From positions 1-35,539 of the forward strand of contig JAJDNN010000041.1 in NCBI GenBank assembly GCA_022340685.1: a DNA stretch of 35,539 bases, read 5' to 3'. This DNA comes from Pseudomonadota bacterium (GTDB lineage: Bacteria > Pseudomonadota > Gammaproteobacteria > UBA6429 > Thiohalophilaceae). Position 1 is the stretch's first letter; every line of letters begins with the position of its first letter. The notes under the pieces are model-generated. The model ran no database searches. It had not been told where the DNA came from and was given only the letters and a program-made list of their open reading frames with translations. This document shows, piece after piece, positions 30,024-35,539 of the stretch. Both the position numbers and the translations under genes were made by a program.

Positions 30024-31330
30024 TCCGTTTCCTGTTGCGTGGAGGGTGGCTGTAACGCTCGTCGCTGGCGAAAGACCTCATAGGCGATCGGTTGCGTGTT
30101 TTCATATCCGATACGTTTGCGCCGGCTTTCCGCCAGCAAGTGATAGCGCACGACAACTTCAACCGCTACCGCCTTACTGTTGCGATTTACCTCCAGATGA
30201 TAGCTGTGGGGTTGCCAACGTGGCAGGCGCGTATCCCAAAGATCAATGATAAAGGGGCGCCACAGAATAGTACGCTTGATTAGATGCTCCTCTTGTTCCA
30301 CAACCTCCCCATGAGAATCAAGCAAGCGCAATTGCACACTGAGATGGCGATCTGGCGTGCCAGTCGGCAGGTAATGTGCCGCACCGGTATTGACGATGGT
30401 GAAGGTAACGCGTCGTCTGTCCGGTGAATCGGTCGATTCCTCCACCAGGCCGGCCCGCAGCGCGCTTTTTACCATGGTCGGATCATGCCCGCCGCGCCAC
30501 AGGTGACGTCGCGTATCATGCATTTCACCACCCTCGACCAGGGGCCGCCTGACCAGCGGCATGTGGCACTGAACACAACCAAGCTCTGACGACTTTTCAA
30601 CCCTGACCTCACCACTGCGACCGATTATCTGTCCGGTCGTCATTTTATCCAGTGGCACCTGTTCCTCGAACGAAATCAGTCTGTTCAATTGCAGCCGCTC
30701 CCCCGGCGTAGGGACTTCACCCTGACTGCTTTTGATTTCTGCCACCGTACCGCAGGGCGGGAAGCGGAAAAAGGTATCCCAGCGCTCTCCTTCCACGACG
30801 TGGCAACGCACACACACCTGATTGGGGTCCTCGATTTTCTTCACCGGGTGCGGGGCATTGACCAGCCCCTGCACGCCAACGATTTTGCCATCCCGCAAAT
30901 GACAGGCCGCGCATGTCACACCTTCGTGTTGCAGCACGGGGTCAAAATCGGGGTTGTCTCCCAGGATGGGGTCCCATTTATCCTTGTCACGGTAACCCTG
31001 CACCTTGCGAGGCTGTTGACGGTCCAGCGGCGTATGACACAACCGACACACATGCTGTGAATCGTCAAATTTCCAGTCTGTCTGGAAATAGGGATCGGTC
31101 CAGGCCTGGCTGTGTATTGTGGTTTGCCATTCCGCGTAGAATGCCGGGTGACACGAACCACATTCAGCTGCACTCAAATTATCATTAAGCAAGGTCGGGG
31201 CATCCGTGGTGTCCACCGGCCAGGCGAAACGATCGTCCACAATAAAGATATTCATGGGTCGCACAAATCGCCAGGCGAGGAATGTCACCAGGACAAGCAC
31301 ACCAAGGATGATTAGGTTTTTCTTTTTCAT
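30020..31330 (-). CDS. Membrane-anchored pentaheme cytochrome c
   Basis: A 436-residue protein with a short membrane anchor or signal (residues 5-20, LIILGVLVLVTFLAW) and five CXXCH heme sites: CGSCH (57-61), CRLCH (95-99), CAACH (140-144), CVRCH (173-177) and CVQCH (252-256). The first part resembles the cytochrome c554 family (AAECGSCHPAFYAEWQTTIHSQAW). Residues 300-420 form a C-terminal strand-rich domain (RRVTFTIVNTGAAHYLPTG), also seen in that family. It should pass electrons in the periplasm. Its stop overlaps the start of the flavoprotein gene (ATGA), so a cytoplasmic reductase and a periplasmic cytochrome are made together. The donor and acceptor are unknown. Confidence 0.85.
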   Translation of the reverse strand: MKKKNLIILGVLVLVTFLAWRFVRPMNIFIVDDRFAWPVDTTDAPTLLNDNLSAAECGSCHPAFYAEWQTTIHSQAWTDPYFQTDWKFDDSQHVCRLCHTPLDRQQPRKVQGYRDKDKWDPILGDNPDFDPVLQHEGVTCAACHLRDGKIVGVQGLVNAPHPVKKIEDPNQVCVRCHVVEGERWDTFFRFPPCGTVAEIKSSQGEVPTPGERLQLNRLISFEEQVPLDKMTTGQIIGRSGEVRVEKSSELGCVQCHMPLVRRPLVEGGEMHDTRRHLWRGGHDPTMVKSALRAGLVEESTDSPDRRRVTFTIVNTGAAHYLPTGTPDRHLSVQLRLLDSHGEVVEQEEHLIKRTILWRPFIIDLWDTRLPRWQPHSYHLEVNRNSKAVAVEVVVRYHLLAESRRKRIGYENTQPIAYEVFRQRRALQPPSTQQETE

Positions 31331-31371
31331 ACCCCGTGTGCTTGCCTGTCATTACGCATTGGCTATAACGG

Positions 31372-32301
31372 CTATTCCCACTCCATTTCCCGAAAAACCC
31401 GGTGCGCATTTGGTCCCTTGAGCTCATTGTAGAATTTCAGATAACGAAACCGCGACTGGTCGATGCGACTGACCGACTCCAGCCCGGCACCACTCTCGAG
31501 CAGATCATTTACACCCAGACGCAGGGCAACCAGGTAATCATAAGTATCCGCTCTGGCCTGTTTGAGGTCGGTGACATGCCCATGTCCGGGCACGATAAAG
31601 GCAGGTTGTAATGCCGCCAGAGTCTCGTAGGCGTGGATCCAGCCTTTGGAATTCGAAACCGAACCCACGGTCAGCATGCGTTCCACATAAACTATGTCGC
31701 CACTAAAAACGACCTTTGTTTGTGGTAACCAGACAAAGGTGTCACCCGGAGTGTGGGCCGGCCCAATCTGGCGCAACTGGAACTGGACTCCACCGACAGT
31801 GATATCAAGCTTGTCCTGAAAGGTCCTGTCGGCATAAATTTCCCGGGTACCGGCCATCCCCTGCTTGCCAACCAGATTTTCCAGCACCTCCAGTTGCCTG
31901 CCGGCGCGGGCCTTCTGATCGGCCACTGTGGCGACAGCAGCTATGATCTTCGCGCCCTGCCGTTTGAAATAATCGTTACCATGCCAGCGCTGATCCTGAC
32001 CACCTGTATTAATGACCAGGACCACCGGTTTTTTTGTGACGCGATGAATGGCCGCGTCAATCCTGGCAGCGCCCTTGTAGCTCCCACCCGAATCGATCAG
32101 TACCACCCCTTCGTTCGTGACAACAAAACCAAAGGTAGCATTGTTGCCGAGATTGGCCGATGAACGCTGCGCCAACTCACCCACGATAGCGTAGACCCCG
32201 TCGGTGACTTTTTGCACTGACAAGGGAGACGCATGCCCCCCTGAAATGGACAAAAAGAAAAGCGTAACAGCAAGTATTTTTCGAACAAGGCCAGAAATCA
32301 T
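31372..32301 (-). CDS. Secreted metallo-beta-lactamase-fold protein with degenerate metal site
   Basis: A 309-residue protein with a signal peptide (residues 1-24, AVTLFFLSISGGHAS). The fold is clear: VTDGVYAIVG, NATFGFVVTNEGVVLIDSGG, LVINTGGQDQRWHGN, IGPAHTPGDTFVWLP, VVFSGDIVYVERML and FIVPGHGHVTDL. The usual metal motif HxHxDH is replaced by TGGQDQRWH (99-107), keeping only the Asp and a displaced His, while the later His of AHTPGD, the Asp of SGD and the His of PGHGH remain. It belongs near the SoxH and quinoprotein-relay hydrolase group. A good ribosome site (GGAGGAATT) precedes the ATG. It lies between a small HMA-like gene and the pentaheme cytochrome gene. Activity may need a mono-metal site or be lost. 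Confidence 0.82.
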   Translation of the reverse strand: MISGLVRKILAVTLFFLSISGGHASPLSVQKVTDGVYAIVGELAQRSSANLGNNATFGFVVTNEGVVLIDSGGSYKGAARIDAAIHRVTKKPVVLVINTGGQDQRWHGNDYFKRQGAKIIAAVATVADQKARAGRQLEVLENLVGKQGMAGTREIYADRTFQDKLDITVGGVQFQLRQIGPAHTPGDTFVWLPQTKVVFSGDIVYVERMLTVGSVSNSKGWIHAYETLAALQPAFIVPGHGHVTDLKQARADTYDYLVALRLGVNDLLESGAGLESVSRIDQSRFRYLKFYNELKGPNAHRVFREMEWE

Positions 32302-32325
32302 AATTCCTCCTGTGTCAGGCTCGGG

Positions 32326-32553
32326 TTACAACCCGATCAATGTAGCTTTCTCATCCCACTGCCTTACCATTTCAATTATTGTCGTTGCGTTTAACGTTTC
32401 CGGGTTATAGGCAATGGTCAGTTCGTGTGCATGTTGCGGGCTGAAATGGACTGACACCACGCTATCGTGGTCACCCAGTACCTCTTCAATCCTGGCGCGT
32501 TTTTCTGCAGACAAGTTGGGATGAATATGAACCATAACGTCGACAATGTTCAT
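32326..32553 (-). CDS. Small HMA-like (ferredoxin-fold) protein without CxxC
   Basis: A 75-residue protein with a beta-alpha-beta-beta-alpha-beta pattern: VDVMVHIHPNL, SAEKRARIEEVLGDHD, SVVSVHFSPQH, HELTIAYNPETL and TTIIEMVRQWDEKATLI. This is the layout of heavy-metal-associated domains and related DUF-type proteins, but there is no Cys at all. Four or five His (HIH, DHD, HFSPQHAH) could bind a metal instead, or the fold may serve as a protein-interaction unit. GAGG lies 6 bases before the ATG. The MBL-fold gene starts 24 bases downstream, so they are co-transcribed. Confidence 0.7.
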   Translation of the reverse strand: MNIVDVMVHIHPNLSAEKRARIEEVLGDHDSVVSVHFSPQHAHELTIAYNPETLNATTIIEMVRQWDEKATLIGL

Positions 32554-32675
32554 GGCAAACCTCCTCTACCGGTATCCGGCGTGCTAGTTATAGTTGATCA
32601 AAATCCGCCTCCGCGTCATGCGATGGGCTTATCTTTTGTCGAACGCTTCAATACTGGTGAGATTCACCTGTACTG

Positions 32676-33650
32676 CTATAGATGGTGTTCCTGCACCGGG
32701 TAGCCATGCTGGTGCCAGTCCGTCATGCCACCCTTCACGACGTGCACGTCGGCAAAGCCGTTTTGCGCCAGGATCCGTGCCGCCCTGGCGGATCGGCGAT
32801 CGGTACGACACACAATAGCAACCGGTTTTTCAAGATAGTCAGAGAGTTTACTGAGTCTGTCAGACAGTTCTTCCAATGGAATATTTTGTGCTACCGGAAT
32901 ATGACCCTGTTCACCAACAAAGTCTGCCGCAGTTCGCACATCGAGAACCAGCACATCATCACCGGCATCCAGCCACTGTTTAAGTGCCTCCACACCCAGC
33001 ATGGGGCCACTTCTAAGCTTGTTAACCAGACGCGGCAGAAACGCCACCACTGCCAGCAAGGCCAGCGCCAGCAGGCCTTTTTGAATCAGCCCCTGTTCCC
33101 CTGCCACGGCTTCGCGCCCCACATAACCCAGATAGGTATAAGCAATGGCGCCGGGCAGCATGAACAGGTAGGAGGCAATCACGTAATGGGACAGCTTGAT
33201 GCGCGTCAAACCCAGCGCGTAATTCAGCAGGTTGAAGGGAAACAACGGCACCAGTCGCACGAAGGCGACGAAATGCCAGCCTTCGTTTTCCACGCCTTCC
33301 TTCAGTTGCCTGATACGGCCACCGGTTTTACGCTCCACCCAGTCGGAAACAAGATAGCGGGCAATCAGAAATGACAGGGTTGCACCGAGTGTTGCACCAG
33401 TAAGATTATAAAAGGTACCCATCACCGGTCCGAATAACGCACCGCCCGCCAGGGTCAGGACTGAACCGGGCAGAAAGAATACCGTACCCAGGGCATAGAT
33501 CAGCATGAACAAAATGGGGCCGGCCGCACCCGCAGCCTTCACCCAGTCCTCGACTGCCGCCACATCGAACTGCTTACGATAAATCAGCACCAGAGCAATA
33601 CCGACGACCAGCAGCATCAGTAAACCAAAACGCAATATTTTTGCTTGCAT
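32676..33650 (-). CDS. TVP38/TMEM64 membrane protein fused to a rhodanese domain
   Basis: A 324-residue fusion. Residues 1-210 are the VTT-type (SNARE-associated) membrane domain with several spans and the conserved features FFLPGSVLTLAGGALFG, FVRLVPLFPFNLLNYALGLT and FMLPGAIAYTYLGYVG. Residues 218-324 are a rhodanese domain: VLVLDVRTAADFVGEQGHIP, then the active-site loop CRTDRRS with Cys281. The rhodanese part would face the cytoplasm if the last span ends at about 207 and the basic NKLRSG marks the inner side. The family is often linked to sulfur, selenium or mercury handling. It is set apart from its neighbours by about 115-120 bases but points the same way. Confidence 0.85.
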   Translation of the reverse strand: MQAKILRFGLLMLLVVGIALVLIYRKQFDVAAVEDWVKAAGAAGPILFMLIYALGTVFFLPGSVLTLAGGALFGPVMGTFYNLTGATLGATLSFLIARYLVSDWVERKTGGRIRQLKEGVENEGWHFVAFVRLVPLFPFNLLNYALGLTRIKLSHYVIASYLFMLPGAIAYTYLGYVGREAVAGEQGLIQKGLLALALLAVVAFLPRLVNKLRSGPMLGVEALKQWLDAGDDVLVLDVRTAADFVGEQGHIPVAQNIPLEELSDRLSKLSDYLEKPVAIVCRTDRRSARAARILAQNGFADVHVVKGGMTDWHQHGYPVQEHHL

Positions 33651-33765
33651 TAATGTTTCCCGTTCTTGATGGCATTTTAAACCGAGCCAGGTGATTCATC
33701 TGGCAGAGCTATTAACTCCTTGTTCTCATCCTTAAGCGGGAACGGGTGCCGATGTCATCACAGGA

Positions 33766-34632
33766 TCATTTCGTTTCACGTTCCATTTGCTCATTTGCTG
33801 CCGTCTCCGTCCATTCCCGACGATTGATGGCATAACCCGTAATCTTTCCGATAAACGGCAGGGCCAGCATGCCGGGTAACCAGGACACAAGTTTCGGCTC
33901 GCTGTATTTGTGAATGCCGATGGTCATGCCCTGATGGCCAGCCCGGGGCTGATCCCGGTAGGTGCCGAACAGGCGATCCCACCACGGCAGGTTGAAACCG
34001 AAATTGCTGTTGGCCTCGTCATCTTCCACCGAATGATGCACACGGTGCATATCCGGTGTAACAACAATCCAGCGCAATATCCGATCCAGACGCGTGGGCA
34101 AACGCACGTTGCTGTGGTTGAACATGGCGGTAGCATTGAGCAGCACTTCAAAGATCACCACGGCCACTACCGGCGGGCCCAGCACCACGATGGTGGCGAA
34201 CTTGATCAGCAACGACAGTAGGATTTCAATCGTGTGAAACCGGGCGCCGGTGGTGACATCGAAATCCGGATCGGCATGATGCACCCGGTGCAGCCGCCAC
34301 AAGGCCGGTACCGCATGCACCATCACATGCTGCAGGTAAATGATGAAATCCATCACCACAATCGACAGAACCACCGCCAGCCAGTACGGCACGGCATAAT
34401 AGTGCAGCAGGCCCCAGCTCTGCTCGGCGGCGAACCCGGCAACACCGACGGCCGCGGCAGGAAAAATCAGCCGGGCCACAAAACTGTTGAAGAACACCAG
34501 GCCCAGATTATTGAGCCAGCGGACAGATTTGGACACGGTCAGTTCGCGCCGGGGCGCCAGGATTTCCCAGCTTCCCATCAGCACCAGCATGCCGAAAAAG
34601 AATCCCATCCGAATGGACTTCTCGTTCGTCAT
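33766..34632 (-). CDS. Fatty acid hydroxylase / sterol desaturase family protein
   Basis: About 288 residues from the ATG at 34632, which has GAGGAG 6 bases upstream; an ATG at 34653 (GGAGG 9 bases upstream) would add 7 residues and cannot be excluded. It is an integral membrane di-iron enzyme with the characteristic His boxes: HVMVH, HRVHHAD, HTIE and MHRVHHS. Family members hydroxylate or desaturate lipids (fatty acids, sterols, carotenoids). The segment FNHSNVRLPTRLDRILRWIV is typical of bacterial members. It is divergent from the ArsR-rhodanese gene, whose operator lies between the two, so that regulator may control it. The lipid substrate is unknown. Confidence 0.85.
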   Translation of the reverse strand: MTNEKSIRMGFFFGMLVLMGSWEILAPRRELTVSKSVRWLNNLGLVFFNSFVARLIFPAAAVGVAGFAAEQSWGLLHYYAVPYWLAVVLSIVVMDFIIYLQHVMVHAVPALWRLHRVHHADPDFDVTTGARFHTIEILLSLLIKFATIVVLGPPVVAVVIFEVLLNATAMFNHSNVRLPTRLDRILRWIVVTPDMHRVHHSVEDDEANSNFGFNLPWWDRLFGTYRDQPRAGHQGMTIGIHKYSEPKLVSWLPGMLALPFIGKITGYAINRREWTETAANEQMERETK

Positions 34633-34677
34633 GACAAACTCCTCAATGCTCATCACCCCAATCCTCCAGAATCACGC

Positions 34678-34705
34678 TTGTACAACCTATGCCACGGGCT
34701 ATAAT
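34678..34705 (+). promoter_or_regulatory. Sigma-70-type promoter of the ArsR-rhodanese gene
   Basis: TTGTAC (34678-34683), a 16-base spacer and a perfect TATAAT (34700-34705). Transcription would start near 34712, just before the palindromic operator at 34722-34745. The -35 overlaps the leader of the divergent hydroxylase gene. Confidence 0.65.
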
Positions 34706-34721
34706 GAGTAAAGATAATCTA

Positions 34722-34745
34722 CTATTCAATTAATTTCTTGAATAG
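34722..34745. promoter_or_regulatory. ArsR-type palindromic operator
   Basis: CTATTCAA (34722-34729) and TTGAATAG (34738-34745) are a perfect 8-base inverted repeat with an 8-base A/T-rich spacer. Further TAATCTA-like sequence on each side extends the symmetry imperfectly. It lies directly after the predicted transcription start of the ArsR gene and upstream of the divergent hydroxylase gene, so it can serve both. Confidence 0.7.
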
Positions 34746-34764
34746 ATTAGCGGAAATGCAAAAT

Positions 34765-35439
34765 ATGTCAAGCAACAACTTCAAACACGATCTTTTCAGC
34801 CAGTTCGCCCGGATCGGCAAGGCGCTGAGCAACGCCAATCGCCTGGAATTGCTGGAATTCCTGGCCCAGACTGAGCGCAGCGTGGATGAGCTGGCCAGAG
34901 TCTCCGGACTGAGCGTTGCCAACACGTCCCAGCATCTTCAGCAGCTGCGCCAGGCGGGGCTGGTAACCTGCCGCAAGAATGGCCTGAACGTGTTCTACCG
35001 GATCAGCGGTGACGATGTCATCGAGCTGTTCAGCAGTCTACGAGGGGTAGCAGAGCGACATCTGGCCGAAGTTGAACAACTGGTAAATACCTACCTGACC
35101 GTGAAGGATGAACTGGAACCAGTGCCGGCGCAGGAATTGCTGCAACGGGCTCGCGACGGGCTGGTCACGGTACTGGACGTCCGCCCCCCCGAGGAATTTG
35201 CTGCCGGACACCTGCCCGGTGCCATCAATATCCCGCTCAACGAGCTGGAGGTGCACCTGACCGATCTCGATCCGGCCCGTGAAGTGGTCGCCTATTGCCG
35301 GGGCCCGCACTGCGTGCTGGCCTTCGATGCCGTCGCCCGCCTGCGGCAGCAGGGCTTGCAGGCAAGACGCCTGCAGGACGGCTACCCTGAGTGGAAAACC
35401 GCCGGCTTGCCGGTGGAAGCTTCCCGCAACGAATCGTGA
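34765..35439 (+). CDS. ArsR-family regulator fused to a rhodanese domain
   Basis: About 224 residues from the ATG at 34765, chosen because GGAA lies 9 bases upstream; ATG 34756 and TTG 34738 are in frame but have no proper ribosome site, and the TTG lies inside the operator. Residues about 10-95 are a winged helix: LFSQFARIGKALSNANRLEL, then the recognition helix SGLSVANTSQHLQQLRQAGL and wing VTCRKNGLNVFYRI. Residues about 120-224 are a rhodanese domain with LDVRPPEEFAAGHLPGAINI and the active-site loop YCRGPHCVLAF. The family is thought to sense sulfane sulfur or persulfide through the rhodanese Cys. It is divergent from the hydroxylase and TVP38-rhodanese genes and probably represses them and itself. 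Confidence 0.88.
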   Translation: MSSNNFKHDLFSQFARIGKALSNANRLELLEFLAQTERSVDELARVSGLSVANTSQHLQQLRQAGLVTCRKNGLNVFYRISGDDVIELFSSLRGVAERHLAEVEQLVNTYLTVKDELEPVPAQELLQRARDGLVTVLDVRPPEEFAAGHLPGAINIPLNELEVHLTDLDPAREVVAYCRGPHCVLAFDAVARLRQQGLQARRLQDGYPEWKTAGLPVEASRNES

Positions 35440-35490
35440 CATCGCCTGTCCCCAGCCTGACACTGAATAAAAACAAGGAATGCCCACGTT

Positions 35491-35539
35491 ATGCAAACAC
35501 AACCCGAATTTCTGACTTTGCGCAAACATCTCGAACAGA
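35491..35539 (+). CDS. Start of an unidentified gene (cut by the window end)
   Basis: An ATG at 35491 opens a frame (MQTQPEFLTLRKHLEQ) that stays open to the window end. AAGGA occurs 11 bases upstream. It follows the ArsR-rhodanese stop by 51 bases with no terminator in between, so it is probably in the same operon. Sixteen codons are too few to name it. Confidence 0.5.
   Translation, partial: MQTQPEFLTLRKHLEQ

Overview
The window reads as about 35.5 kb of chromosome from a gammaproteobacterium, probably a sulfur-oxidising Chromatiales-like lineage. The reasons are the CbpA/CbpM pair, a sulfur-globule-type secreted protein, rhodanese fusions, a multiheme cytochrome and an ArsR-rhodanese regulator. 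The taxonomic guess is inference. No rRNA, tRNA, insertion sequence, phage gene or CRISPR array was seen.

Layout. (1) 2-925, plus strand: the 3' part of the co-chaperone gene cbpA and its modulator cbpM. (2) 959-5752, minus strand: a probable phosphate-starvation lipid-remodelling locus. It holds a GT4 glycosyltransferase, a PlcP-type phospholipase C, a PAP2 lipid phosphatase and a second GT4 enzyme, then an OlsB-like N-acyltransferase. Repeats resembling Pho boxes with 11-bp phasing precede both the first gene and the OlsB-like gene. (3) 5823-8115: a small orphan protein, a periplasmic solute-binding protein and a convergent AraC regulator. (4) 8259-23501: the most unusual region. A run of eleven minus-strand genes encodes an SCP2-like protein, an RND adaptor and pump with odd low-complexity additions, two secreted repeat or aromatic-rich proteins, a sulfur-globule-like Gly/Tyr protein, a LolA-like periplasmic protein, a ParA-type ATPase, a membrane TPR protein, a membrane coiled-coil protein, a dynamin-like GTPase and a Lys-rich/RPDW-repeat membrane protein. 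It ends at a strong terminator. A divergent sigma-54 activator (22152-23501), an array of TGTTGCAACA-like sites and a -24/-12 promoter sit at its head. (5) 23502-23902: a spacer with an unlisted 34-residue membrane protein and two palindromic operator candidates. (6) 23903-34632, minus strand: a tightly packed series of genes centred on the arsenosugar radical SAM protein ArsS, two associated glycosyltransferases, an MFS transporter and a methyltransferase. Upstream are a MerA-like flavoprotein, a pentaheme cytochrome, a degenerate metallo-beta-lactamase-fold protein, a TVP38-rhodanese fusion and a fatty acid hydroxylase. (7) 34678-35539, plus strand: a divergent ArsR-rhodanese regulator with its own promoter and operator, then the first codons of another gene.

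How the parts may work together. In region 2, PlcP and PAP2 could release diacylglycerol from phospholipids, which the glycosyltransferases would convert to phosphorus-free glycolipids, while the OlsB-like enzyme would make an acylated amino-acid lipid. In region 4, cytoskeletal or positioning functions (ParA, dynamin, TPR, coiled coil) are combined with secreted condensate-like proteins and a transporter. My best reading is an envelope-associated granule or compartment, possibly a sulfur globule, under sigma-54 control, but this is a hypothesis. In region 6, the genes fit synthesis and export of an arsenic-containing nucleoside or sugar, linked to a redox module.
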